Of a DNA stretch of 64,000 nt, positions 18,571-27,548 are shown in pieces. The stretch covers positions 1 to 64,000 of the forward strand of contig NZ_JADPRT010000019.1 of NCBI RefSeq assembly GCF_015690355.1, given 5' to 3'. The translations under genes were made by a program, and so were the position numbers. The notes beneath the pieces are model-generated. The model saw nothing but the letters and a program-made list of their open reading frames with translations, ran no database searches and was not told the origin of the DNA. The DNA comes from Streptacidiphilus fuscans. GTDB lineage: Bacteria; Actinomycetota; Actinomycetes; Streptomycetales; Streptomycetaceae. Every line of letters begins with the position of its first letter. The stretch's first letter is position 1.

Positions 18571-20172
18571 CTACTTCTTGTCTTCGAGGCGCGGGAAGAG
18601 GATCTCGCCCTTGGTGACGGTCACCCCCGCCGGGAGCGTGCCCCAGCGCGCGGCCTCGTCCACCCGCTGCGCGCCGAGCGCGCCCAGCACGCTCTCCGCG
18701 CCGAGGGAGTCCCAGAGCAGGCCGGCGACCCGCGGCATGACCGGGTTCAGCAGGACGGCCAGCGCCCGGAGCGACTCCGCCGCCGCGTAGAGGATCGTGG
18801 CGAGGCGGGCCTGGCCCTCGGGCGACTCGTCCTTGGCGACCTTCCACGGCTCCTGCTCGGTGAGGTAGCCGTTGACCTGCTTGACGAAGTCGAAGATCGC
18901 GCCGATGCCGCCCGCGAAGTCCAGCTTCTCGCCGATCTTGTCGTCCGCCTCGGCGACGGCCTTGGCCAGGCCCTCCACCAGCGCGGCCTCGGCCGGGCCG
19001 GACGCGGTCGCCTCGGGCAGGACGCCGCCGAAGTACTTGCCGACCATCGCCGCGACGCGCGAGGCGAGGTTGCCGAAGTCGTTGGCCAGCTCGGAGGTGT
19101 AGCGGGCGGAGAAGTCCTCCCACGAGAACGAGCCGTCCGTGCCGAACGGGATCGCGCGCAGGAAGTAGTAGCGGTAGGCGTCCACGCCGAAGTGCTTGGT
19201 CAGGTCCTGCGGCGCGATGCCGGTCAGGTTCGACTTGCTCATCTTCTCGCCGCCGACCATCAGCCAGCCGTTGGCGACCACGCGCTTGGGCAGCGGCAGG
19301 CCGTTGGCCATCAGCATGGCGGGCCAGATCACCGCGTGGAAGCGGAGGATGTCCTTTCCGACCAGGTGCACGTCGGCCGGGAAGGTCGCGTCGAACTTCG
19401 CCTGGTCGGAGCCGTAGCCGACGGCCGTGGCGTAGTTGAGCAGGGCGTCGACCCACACGTAGATGACGTGCTTCGGGTCCCAGGGGATCTGGACGCCCCA
19501 GTCGAAGGTGGAGCGGGAGATGGAGAGGTCCTGGAGGCCCTGCTCGACGAAGCGGACGACCTCGTTGCGTGCGGACTCGGGCTGGATGAAGCCCGGGTTG
19601 GCCGCGTAGAACTCCAGCAGCTTCGGGCCGTACTCGGAGAGCTTGAAGAAGTAGTTCTCCTCCTTCAGCATCTCCACGGGCTTCTTGTGGATCGGGCAGA
19701 GCTTCTGGCCGGCGAACTCGCCCTCGCCGTCCAGGAGTTCACCCGGAGCCTTGTACTCCTCGCAGCCGACGCAGTACGGGCCCTCGTAACCGCCCTGGTA
19801 GATCTCGCCCTTGTCGTAGAGGTCCTGGACGAACTCCTGCACCCGGGCCGTGTGGCGGTCCTCGGTGGTGCGGATGAAGTCGTCGTTGGCGATCTCCAGG
19901 TGCTCCCAGAGCGGCTTCCAGGCCTCCTCGACCAGCTTGTCGCACCACTCCTGCGGAGTGACGCCGTTGGCCTCGGCGGTGCGCATGATCTTCTGACCGT
20001 GCTCGTCCGTGCCGGTGAGGTACCACACCTGCTCGCCGCGCTGGCGGTGCCAGCGGGTCAGCACGTCGCCTGCGACGGTGGTGTAGGCGTGGCCCAGGTG
20101 CGGGCGGTCGTTGACGTAGTAGATCGGCGTCGAGACGTAGTAGCTCTTACCGGGATTCTGGACGGCGGTCAT
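18571..20172 (-). CDS. metG: Methionine-tRNA ligase
   Basis: Class I synthetase charging tRNA-Met. The HIGH-type motif appears in YVNDRPHLGHAYTTVAGD (about 20-37). A CVGCEEY...CPIH zinc knuckle lies at about 130-165, and the class I lysine motif is GGEKMSKSN. 533 residues, without the C-terminal tRNA-binding extension of longer MetG forms, as usual in Streptomyces. No ribosome site lies before the ATG, so a leaderless transcript is possible. Confidence 0.95.
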   Translation of the reverse strand: MTAVQNPGKSYYVSTPIYYVNDRPHLGHAYTTVAGDVLTRWHRQRGEQVWYLTGTDEHGQKIMRTAEANGVTPQEWCDKLVEEAWKPLWEHLEIANDDFIRTTEDRHTARVQEFVQDLYDKGEIYQGGYEGPYCVGCEEYKAPGELLDGEGEFAGQKLCPIHKKPVEMLKEENYFFKLSEYGPKLLEFYAANPGFIQPESARNEVVRFVEQGLQDLSISRSTFDWGVQIPWDPKHVIYVWVDALLNYATAVGYGSDQAKFDATFPADVHLVGKDILRFHAVIWPAMLMANGLPLPKRVVANGWLMVGGEKMSKSNLTGIAPQDLTKHFGVDAYRYYFLRAIPFGTDGSFSWEDFSARYTSELANDFGNLASRVAAMVGKYFGGVLPEATASGPAEAALVEGLAKAVAEADDKIGEKLDFAGGIGAIFDFVKQVNGYLTEQEPWKVAKDESPEGQARLATILYAAAESLRALAVLLNPVMPRVAGLLWDSLGAESVLGALGAQRVDEAARWGTLPAGVTVTKGEILFPRLEDKK

Positions 20173-20293
20173 GCCGTAATGGTATCGGGCCGGGCCCTGC
20201 CCCTCGTCCGCGTGATCAGCCCTTGAGAGGGACGCTCAGCGGGAGGGGCGGGAGCGACCCGGAATCAGCCTGCTCAGCCCTGCTGAGCCGCGT

Positions 20294-20788
20294 TCACCCG
20301 TGGCGACGGCGCAGGTGCCAGTGGAACGGGAGGTGCAGCCGGCGCCTCGGACGGGGCTCCGCCGGCGCGAGCGGGGTGGGCCCCTCGACGCCCTCCGCGT
20401 TCCCCTCCGCATTCACCTCCGCCGCCTTCTCCCCGCTCGTCGCCTTCGCGGCGGCCCGCGGGTGGCGCGGCTCGCGCGGCGGACGCGGAGTCGCGGGGGC
20501 CGCGGCCTGGGCCGCGCTCCAGCTGGCGACGGCCGAGGCCACCCGGCCGGCGGCCATGATGCGGACGTGCTCGCCGCCGCAGCCGGGGCAGGACGGGTGG
20601 GTCAGCGGGGACGGGACCGGCACGCCGTTGGCCCGGTAGCGATAGACCATCCGACCGTTGACGTCGACCGCATGCTCGATCTCGTACGCCTGTTCCCAGC
20701 CGTAGCCGCAGTTCAGACAGGCGAAGGAGTAGGCCTCATGGGCCGTCTCCATGGGCGGTCGGCTGCTCGGCGCGGAGGTTTCGCTCAT
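20294..20788 (-). CDS. Zinc-ribbon protein, conserved hypothetical
   Basis: A 164-residue protein. ATG at 20788 has GGGAG upstream; a longer reading from 20845 is unsupported. The N-terminal 75 residues form a two-knuckle zinc ribbon: FACLNCGYGW at about 23 and SCPGCGGEH at about 67. The rest is a low-complexity Ala/Pro/Arg tail ending in a very basic segment (RRRLHLPFHWHLRRRHG), which may bind nucleic acid or membrane. Function unknown. Confidence 0.75.
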   Translation of the reverse strand: MSETSAPSSRPPMETAHEAYSFACLNCGYGWEQAYEIEHAVDVNGRMVYRYRANGVPVPSPLTHPSCPGCGGEHVRIMAAGRVASAVASWSAAQAAAPATPRPPREPRHPRAAAKATSGEKAAEVNAEGNAEGVEGPTPLAPAEPRPRRRLHLPFHWHLRRRHG

Positions 20789-21091
20789 CACGTGCTCCCG
20801 GTGCCCGCCGGAGCCCTCGCCCCGGCCGGGACTTTCTCGTCCCATGGTTTCCCGGAGAAATGCCGTCGATCACGGTGGCGCGAATTCTTTGGGGAGAGTT
20901 GGTTCTTCTTGACGCGGCCGGGATCTGCACAGATGGATTCCGGGGCGTTTCTTTAGCCGTTATTTGCCTATTCCGACACCGTACGCCCCTTTCACTCCGG
21001 ACGTAAGCGGGGACGCCACAGCCTGAGCCGCACTCGAACGGCGCAGAGAAGTCGCAGACCAGGACCCCTCCGTACACGGCGCATGCGCCGG
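20789..21091. other. Intergenic region between rsmI and the zinc-ribbon gene
   Basis: About 300 bases. A relatively AT-rich part (20880-20990) probably holds the promoter of the minus-strand gene at 20788. A perfect 14-bp palindrome (CGGCGCATGCGCCG, 21077-21090) sits immediately downstream of the rsmI stop and may act in termination. No gene is seen. Confidence 0.5.
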
Positions 21092-21949
21092 TTACGCACG
21101 CCCCGGAGCGGCGCTCTTCGCGGCCACCACCGCGTCGAAGACCTCGCGCTTGGGAAGGCCCGCCTCGGTGGCCACGGCGGCGATCGCCTCCTTGCGGTGC
21201 TCGCCCGCGTCCACCCGGACGGCGACCCGGCGGGCCAGCTCTGCGGCGTCCACCGCGGCGGGTGCGGCGGCTGGGGCGCCCGAGACGACGACGGTGATCT
21301 CGCCCCGGACGCCCTCCTCGGCCCACGCGGCGAGCTCGGCCAGCGTTCCGCGCTTGACCTCCTCGTACGTCTTGGTCAGCTCGCGGCAGACGGCTGCGGC
21401 CCGCTCCCCGCCGAACGTCTGGGCCATCGCGGTCAGCGAGTCGTCGATCCGGTGCGGCGACTCGAAGAAGACCATGGTCCGCGGCTCGGCCACGAGCTCA
21501 CGCAGCCGCGCGGAGCGCTCCCCGCCCTTGCGCGGCAGGAAGCCCTCGAAGCAGAACCGGTCCACCGGCAGCCCGGACAGTGCGAGCGCGGTCAGCACCG
21601 CGGACGGGCCGGGGACAGCGGTGATCCGCACGCCCGCGTCGACGGCCGCCGCGACCAGCCGGTACCCGGGGTCGGAGACCGAGGGCATCCCCGCGTCGGT
21701 GACCAGCAGCACCCGGGCGCCGTTCTGCAGCGCCTCGACCAGCTCCGGGGTCCGGCCGACCTCGTTCCCCTCGAAGTACGACACCACCCGCCCAGTGGGG
21801 GCCACGCCCAGCGCCTGCGAGAGACGGCGCAGGCGCCGCGTGTCCTCGGCGGCGACGACGTCGGCCTCGGCCAGCTCCTTGGCGAGACGCGGCGGGGCGT
21901 CCTCGACGTCGCCGATGGGGGTGCCTGCGAGAACGAGTAGACCAGTCAC
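21092..21949 (-). CDS. rsmI: 16S rRNA (cytidine1402-2'-O)-methyltransferase
   Basis: A 285-residue tetrapyrrole-methylase-fold enzyme that 2'-O-methylates C1402 in the ribosomal P site. Diagnostic segments: LVLAGTPIGDVEDAPPRL at the N terminus, AAEDTRRLRRL, LVTDAGMPSVSDPGYRLV, GPSAVLTALALSGLP, and FFESPHRI. Start GTG. Divergent from pmt with about 170 bases between, an arrangement I recall from Streptomyces chromosomes. Confidence 0.95.
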   Translation of the reverse strand: MTGLLVLAGTPIGDVEDAPPRLAKELAEADVVAAEDTRRLRRLSQALGVAPTGRVVSYFEGNEVGRTPELVEALQNGARVLLVTDAGMPSVSDPGYRLVAAAVDAGVRITAVPGPSAVLTALALSGLPVDRFCFEGFLPRKGGERSARLRELVAEPRTMVFFESPHRIDDSLTAMAQTFGGERAAAVCRELTKTYEEVKRGTLAELAAWAEEGVRGEITVVVSGAPAAAPAAVDAAELARRVAVRVDAGEHRKEAIAAVATEAGLPKREVFDAVVAAKSAAPGRA

Positions 21950-22120
21950 CCGCCCATCGTCCCATCCTCTCGCCGCTTCCTCCGCGAGCGGGACAGTCGT
22001 GCGCGAATCCCGACAAGACCACCACCGGTCCCACCCGTCCCGCGTCCGTCACGCGCCGGTCCGGCGCCTGTCCGGGATCCGGACCCTCGCGTCGACAGGT
22101 TCCGCCCCTACGATGCTCGC

Positions 22121-23947
22121 GTGGATGAACACAGGACGGACACGCTGACCGCTGCGGCGCCCGGGGACGCCCGGGACGACGGCACGCCCGGTGCGAGCCC
22201 GCGCCGTCGGCATCCGCTGACGACCTGGCAGCGTCGGCTCGGCCGGTACGGCTACCGCGCCGCCGACCCGACGCCGCTGCGGGAGCGGCTGGTGCCGCCG
22301 ATGCCGGACGGCCCCGGCGTCGACGTCGGCGCGCCGTCGCCGGTGCTGGCCAGGCTGGGTCTGCGGATCCCGCCGGGGCTGTGGCTGTTCCTGTGCCGCT
22401 GGGCGGGGTGGATCGGGCCGCTGGCGATCACTCTGGTCGCCGGGATCACGATCTTCTGGAACCTGGGCAACCCGCACGCGATCATCTTCGACGAGACCTA
22501 CTACGCCAAGGACTCCTGGTCCATCTGGCACTTCGGGTACGAGCGCAACTGGGCGGACAACGCCAACACGCTGATCATGCAGCACCCGCAGAAGATCCCG
22601 ACGCCGACCGGCGCCGAGTTCATCGCGCACCCGCCGGCGGGCAAGTGGGTGATCGGCATCGGAGAGATGATCTTCGGGCTCAACCCCTTCGGCTGGCGCT
22701 TCATGGTCGCCGTGCTGGGCACCCTGGCCGTGCTGATGGTCTGCCGGATCGGCCGCCGTCTGTTCCGCTCCACGCTGCTGGGCTGCGTCGCCGGTCTGCT
22801 GCTGACCTGCGACGGCATGCACTTCGTGATGAGCCGGACCGGCCTGCTGGACCAGGTGGTCATGTTCTGGGCGCTCTGCGCCTTCGGACTGCTGCTGATC
22901 GACCGGGACCGCAGCCGGGCGCGCCTGGCCGACCTGGTCGGCGCGACCGCCGACAACCCGGACGCGGCGCCGAACGACGAGCTGGCCACCGCCGCCCGCC
23001 TGGGCTGGCGTCCCTACCGGCTGCTGGCGGGCGTCTGCCTGGGCCTGGACTGCGCCACCAAGTGGAACGGCCTCTGGTTCGTCGCCTTCTTCGGCGTGAT
23101 GACGGTGCTGTGGGACGCGGGGGCACGCAAGGCCGCGGGTGCACGGCGGCCCTACCGGACCGCGCTGCTCCACGACACGCCGCTGGCGTTCGTCTGGATG
23201 GTGCCGGTGGCCCTGGTCACCTACGTCGCGGCCTGGTCCGGCTGGCTGTTCACCAGCGGCGGCTACGACCGCACCTGGGCCGACGGCCGCAAGGGCCTGT
23301 CCCCCTCGTCGATCGGCCCGCTGCACAACCTGCCGCAGTTCGACATGAGCTGGGTGCCCGCGCCGCTGCGCAGCCTGTGGCACTACCACTCGGAGATCTG
23401 GAACTTCAACACCAACCTGCACACCCCGCACACCTACATGTCCAACCCCTGGAGCTGGTTGGTCAACGGGCGGCCGGTCTCCTTCTACTACGAGTCGCCG
23501 ACCAACGGTCAGAGCGGCTGCCACGTGGCGCAGTGCTCCAGCGAGGTGCTGGCGATCGGCACCCCGCTGCTGTGGTGGACGGCGACCTTCGCGCTGGTCT
23601 ACTGCCTGTACCGGTGGCTGCTGCGCCGCGACTGGCGGGCGGGCGCGATCGCCTGCGGCATCCTGGCGGGCTACCTGCCGTGGTTCCAGTGGCAGCAGCG
23701 GACGATCTTCCTCTTCTACACGATCGCCTTCGAGCCGTACCTGGCGCTCGCGGTGGCGTTCCTGATCGGCGCGCTGCTCGGTTCGGCGCGGGCGCGGGGG
23801 GACCGGCGACTGCTGGGCGGCATCGCGGCGGGCGTGCTGGTCGTGGCGATCATGGCCAACTTCCTCTACTTCCTCCCGCTTTACGACGCCCAGGTCATTC
23901 CGATCGACAGTTGGCGCGCGCGGATGTGGTGGCCGACCTGGATCTGA
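22121..23947 (+). CDS. pmt: Polyprenyl-phosphate-mannose protein mannosyltransferase
   Basis: A 608-residue GT39 enzyme transferring mannose from a polyprenyl carrier to Ser/Thr of exported proteins. It has a cytosolic N terminus, then about 10-11 helices. The catalytic acidic pair lies in IIFDETYYAKDSW (about 125), with the following HPPAGKWVIGIGEM loop. The C-terminal half has the typical PMT features NPWSWLVNGRPVSFYY and YLPWFQWQQRTIFLFY. In Streptomyces this gene is needed for phage receptor and lipoprotein glycosylation. Start GTG. Confidence 0.93.
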   Translation: MDEHRTDTLTAAAPGDARDDGTPGASPRRRHPLTTWQRRLGRYGYRAADPTPLRERLVPPMPDGPGVDVGAPSPVLARLGLRIPPGLWLFLCRWAGWIGPLAITLVAGITIFWNLGNPHAIIFDETYYAKDSWSIWHFGYERNWADNANTLIMQHPQKIPTPTGAEFIAHPPAGKWVIGIGEMIFGLNPFGWRFMVAVLGTLAVLMVCRIGRRLFRSTLLGCVAGLLLTCDGMHFVMSRTGLLDQVVMFWALCAFGLLLIDRDRSRARLADLVGATADNPDAAPNDELATAARLGWRPYRLLAGVCLGLDCATKWNGLWFVAFFGVMTVLWDAGARKAAGARRPYRTALLHDTPLAFVWMVPVALVTYVAAWSGWLFTSGGYDRTWADGRKGLSPSSIGPLHNLPQFDMSWVPAPLRSLWHYHSEIWNFNTNLHTPHTYMSNPWSWLVNGRPVSFYYESPTNGQSGCHVAQCSSEVLAIGTPLLWWTATFALVYCLYRWLLRRDWRAGAIACGILAGYLPWFQWQQRTIFLFYTIAFEPYLALAVAFLIGALLGSARARGDRRLLGGIAAGVLVVAIMANFLYFLPLYDAQVIPIDSWRARMWWPTWI

Positions 23948-24119
23948 CCTGCCGTCGGATTCCCCGCTCACCATCCAGATCTGGATTCAGGGGGCACGAA
24001 CGGGTCACAGAGTCCGCACAAGTTCATCGATTCCCCCTGCCATGACCGGCCTGGCACGCATACGATCCGATTGATTGGGTCGTATGTGTGCCATCAGGCA
24101 CGGGGGGATTCGGCAGACA

Positions 24120-25796
24120 ATGAACAAAGCGGCGAAAATCGCCGTCGCCACCACGGTGACGGCCATGCTGGCAGGCGGCGCGTACGCCGCGTTCAACATC
24201 GTGCACGCCGTGGTCGGGGGCGGCGGTGACAGCAGCGACACGAGCTCGGCGGCGAACGTCGATCCGACCGCGATGGCCACCAAACCGCCCAGCAACACGG
24301 ACGCACAGAAGCTCGCCACCGCCTTCCTGCAGACCTGGCAGAGCGGCCCCGCCCACTACGGCGGCGCGGCCAGCGACACCGACTTCCCCACCAACGCACT
24401 AGCGGCACTGCAGAGTTACCACGACGGGCTGGCCCTCACCGGCATCGCCTTCACCGGCATCACCGCCGCAGGCCCCGACCCGCAACTGACCGGCGCGACC
24501 AAGGTGAACTTCACCGTCACGGCCCAGGTCAAGGGCGGCACCTGGACCTATCCGGGCACGCTGGACGTGGTGCAGAGTGCCAGCGGCGGCACCCAGGCCG
24601 TGCACTGGGCGTCCTCCGTGCTCTACCCCAAGCTGACTGACGGCCAGAACGTCACGGCCGGGCCGATCCCCAATGCCTCCGGCGGGTCGGCCACCGTCCT
24701 GGACGACAAGGGCAAGCCGCTCACGGCTGCGCAGTTCCCGTCCCTGGCGGACATCCTGAACCAGCTGCGCGCGAACGGCGCGGGCCTGGCCACCGGGTCG
24801 TCCGGCAGCGGCGTGTCTGTCGTCGACTCCGCCGGCAGCCCGGCCGGCATCACCGCCACGGTCTTCCAGGCGCCGACCGGGGCCGTCCTCAAGACCACCC
24901 TGGACGCGGGGCTCCAGGCCGCCGCCGAACGCGCCGTGCAGGACAACCACATCAACGGCATGCCCTCCGGCGTGGTGGCGATCGACCACCACACCGGGGA
25001 GATCCGGGCGATCGCCTACAGCGGCAGCACCGACCTGGCCATCAACGACTGGTCGGCCCCCGGCTCGACCATGAAGATCATCACTGCTGCCACGCTGATG
25101 GACCAGGCGGGCATGAACCCGGACACCCCGGCCTCCTGCCCGCCCACCACCCAGGTCAACGGCCAGCTCTTCCACAACGTGGACAACGAGCACGCAACCG
25201 GCTCCGACATGCGGACCGCGTTCGAGATGTCCTGCAACACCGCCTTCATCGACCTGCTCGACAACGCCTGGGGTACCCACAACCAGCCGCACCTGGACTC
25301 GGTCGCCAACGAGGCGACGGACGTCTTCGGCATCGGCAGCTGGCACATCGGTGTCGCCAGCAGGGACCCGCAGATCCAGGCCGCGCCGAACCGCAACTTC
25401 CTGGCCGGGGACGCCATCGGACAGGGCGACGACGCCGCCAGCCCGTTGGTGATGGCCTCGGTGGCGGCCACAGTCGCCCACGGCGGGTTCCTGCAGCCGA
25501 TCCTGGTCCCCGGGCTGCCGCAGACCCCGGCGCCGCAGCAGATGAACCCGACGACCGCACAGAACCTGCGCGACATGATGCGCGACACCGCCCAGTACGG
25601 CACCGCCGCACCCCGCACCGCGGGCATGAGCGGCGTCGGCGCCAAGACCGGCACGGCCGAGGTCGGCAACAGCACGAACGGCTGGTTCGTCGCCTTCGAC
25701 GACAACATCGCGGTGGCGGCCGAGGTGGTCGGCGGCAGCACGGGCGTGGGCTCCGCCGGCTATGTCGCCACGGACGTCCTCCAGGCCGACCAGTGA
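24120..25796 (+). CDS. Penicillin-binding protein (transpeptidase) with NTF2-like N domain
   Basis: A 558-residue class B-like PBP. ATG at 24120 follows a G-rich site. One N-terminal membrane helix (about 6-26), then an NTF2/MecA-N-type domain (about 60-175), a dimerisation region, and the transpeptidase domain (from about 260). The active site has S-x-x-K in GSTMKI, S-x-N in MSCNTAF and K-T-G in GAKTGTAEV. The domain order resembles low-affinity PBPs with reduced beta-lactam binding. It probably crosslinks peptidoglycan during development. It converges on the 25825 gene. Confidence 0.9.
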   Translation: MNKAAKIAVATTVTAMLAGGAYAAFNIVHAVVGGGGDSSDTSSAANVDPTAMATKPPSNTDAQKLATAFLQTWQSGPAHYGGAASDTDFPTNALAALQSYHDGLALTGIAFTGITAAGPDPQLTGATKVNFTVTAQVKGGTWTYPGTLDVVQSASGGTQAVHWASSVLYPKLTDGQNVTAGPIPNASGGSATVLDDKGKPLTAAQFPSLADILNQLRANGAGLATGSSGSGVSVVDSAGSPAGITATVFQAPTGAVLKTTLDAGLQAAAERAVQDNHINGMPSGVVAIDHHTGEIRAIAYSGSTDLAINDWSAPGSTMKIITAATLMDQAGMNPDTPASCPPTTQVNGQLFHNVDNEHATGSDMRTAFEMSCNTAFIDLLDNAWGTHNQPHLDSVANEATDVFGIGSWHIGVASRDPQIQAAPNRNFLAGDAIGQGDDAASPLVMASVAATVAHGGFLQPILVPGLPQTPAPQQMNPTTAQNLRDMMRDTAQYGTAAPRTAGMSGVGAKTGTAEVGNSTNGWFVAFDDNIAVAAEVVGGSTGVGSAGYVATDVLQADQ

Positions 25797-25824
25797 CGGT
25801 CCGTCAATCGACGTTGCCGACGCG

Positions 25825-27387
25825 TCAGACGCTCGACCCGTAGACGTCCTGCAGGTTGTCCCTCGGGGCCGGGCGGTGGTTGGCCGCCGGGCCCTGGGCG
25901 AAGGCGGTGAGCAGGTTCTCCGTCGCCTTGGTGACGAAGCGCGCCGTGCGCGCGTCCATGCCGTGGTCGCCGTAGTCGTCGTGGCCGCCCGCCATCAGGC
26001 CCTCGACCCAGCGCATCGTGCCCGAGGCGAAGACGCCCGCACCGCTGCGGGCGGTGTAGTAGGCCGTGTCCGAGTGGCTGTGGTTGCCGTTGCAGACCAG
26101 CGGCGAGTGGGCCAGGATCTCGATCGGCCGCGGCGTCGGCGCGCTCGGGGTGACCCGGTCGTACTCGACGCCGATCAGGTGCGCGAACGAGTCGCCCGCC
26201 TTCACCCCCGTGCCCGCGAAGAGCCAGTGGTCGGGGGTCTGCACCACGTAGGGGGCGTCGGTCGGGTAGCCCTCGTAGAAGACGCCGGTCATCGACGACT
26301 CCGGGTCGGGGGCGGGGCCGGAGCGGAAATCGGTGGTGGTCAGCGCCCGGTCGGTCCAGTAGACCGGGTCGTCGCGGTAGTCCGTCTTGTAGCAGACCAC
26401 CGTCCGCCCGGCGTCCTCGATCCGAATCCGGCGGAAGCAGGTGTTCGCGCCGAGGAAGGCAACGTTGGTGCCGGTGTCCCTGGCCTTGGTGACGTAGCCG
26501 CGCTGCTCCGGGGTCCAGTACTCGTCGTGGCCGAGGGAGATCAGCGCCGTCGCCCCGCTCAGGATCGACGGATCGTTGTGCACGTCGACGCCCGTCGTGT
26601 AGGCAACCGGCAGGCCGAGCCGCTCCGCGAGGACGACCAGGGCGCGCTCGTAGACCAGGAACTTGACCGCACCGTTGTCGTCGTAGGGCCGGGCGAAGGA
26701 GACCTTGAGCGCCCGGGCGTCGTAGCTGCCGTCCGCACCCTGGTAGAGGCTGGTGCCGCCCCAGGTGTTGTACGCCTGCCAGGTCGCGGTGCCGTGCATC
26801 ACCAGCACCTTGCCCTGGGCGGACGCCGACCGGACCACCAGCGGGATCCAGCGCTGAGCGCGGTTCTCGGCGTCCAGGCGCAGCAGGTAGGCGCCCTCCG
26901 GCCAGCCGGTGGTGTCGACGGTGAGGCTGGGCTTCCAGCGGACCTGGACGGTGCGGGTCGCGCCGACGATCTGCGACGGCGGCTGCCGGTGTCCGGCGAT
27001 CCGCCCGGACTTCCAGACCAGCCGGGCCTGGTCGCCGCCGTACCAGCCGACGCGGTAGGCGGAGACGGTGAAGCCGGGCGCCGTGGTGGAGACGCGCAGC
27101 GTCAGCTTCTCGCCCGGACGGAGGGACGCCTGGTCGGCGAAGCCCTCGACGTCCTCCTGCGCGCCCTGGTGGGTCATCCGCCAGTCGGCAGCGCCGGGCT
27201 TGGCGTTCTCGCGGGCGGTCGCGTTCGCCGCGGAGGCGGGCGACGCGTCCACCGACTTGGCGGACGTCGCGTGCGTGGCCGTCGAACCGGAGTCGCACGC
27301 GGCGAGACCCAGCCCGGCCCCGGTGGCGGCTGCTGCCGCTCCCAGCACCGTCCGACGCCGCACTCCCCGCCGACCTTCGTCCTGCAC
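25825..27387 (-). CDS. Secreted DMFase-beta-like (N,N-dimethylformamidase large-subunit domain) lipoprotein
   Basis: A 520-residue protein. GTG at 27387 with AAGGGG upstream is preferred over TTG at 27408. The N terminus is a twin-Arg-type and lipoprotein signal (RRRTVLGAAAAATG, then LAACDS). The body matches the N,N-dimethylformamidase beta C-terminal domain family: RVGWYGGDQARLVW, then LISLGHDEYWTPEQRGYV. Segments such as DTAYYTARSGAGVFASGTMRW follow near the end. Most such Streptomyces proteins have no known substrate. A cell-surface amidase or carbohydrate-binding role is possible. Confidence 0.8.
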   Translation of the reverse strand: MQDEGRRGVRRRTVLGAAAAATGAGLGLAACDSGSTATHATSAKSVDASPASAANATARENAKPGAADWRMTHQGAQEDVEGFADQASLRPGEKLTLRVSTTAPGFTVSAYRVGWYGGDQARLVWKSGRIAGHRQPPSQIVGATRTVQVRWKPSLTVDTTGWPEGAYLLRLDAENRAQRWIPLVVRSASAQGKVLVMHGTATWQAYNTWGGTSLYQGADGSYDARALKVSFARPYDDNGAVKFLVYERALVVLAERLGLPVAYTTGVDVHNDPSILSGATALISLGHDEYWTPEQRGYVTKARDTGTNVAFLGANTCFRRIRIEDAGRTVVCYKTDYRDDPVYWTDRALTTTDFRSGPAPDPESSMTGVFYEGYPTDAPYVVQTPDHWLFAGTGVKAGDSFAHLIGVEYDRVTPSAPTPRPIEILAHSPLVCNGNHSHSDTAYYTARSGAGVFASGTMRWVEGLMAGGHDDYGDHGMDARTARFVTKATENLLTAFAQGPAANHRPAPRDNLQDVYGSSV

Positions 27388-27548
27388 CGCCGGTTCCCCT
27401 TCCCACAACCGTTGCTACGAACATTCCATGTGTTTCCTGAATGTTCGACTCCCCGCGACGACGATACGCCGGGGGACCGACTCCGGCGTCCGGGAATCGG
27501 CCGCGTGGAAGAGCGCCGCAGGTGGGAGAGGTGGCCGCAGATGCCGCG

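Noticed and set aside
18076..20226. 716-residue plus-strand frame opposite metG
   Set aside because: Antisense shadow of metG and tatD with no domain pattern.
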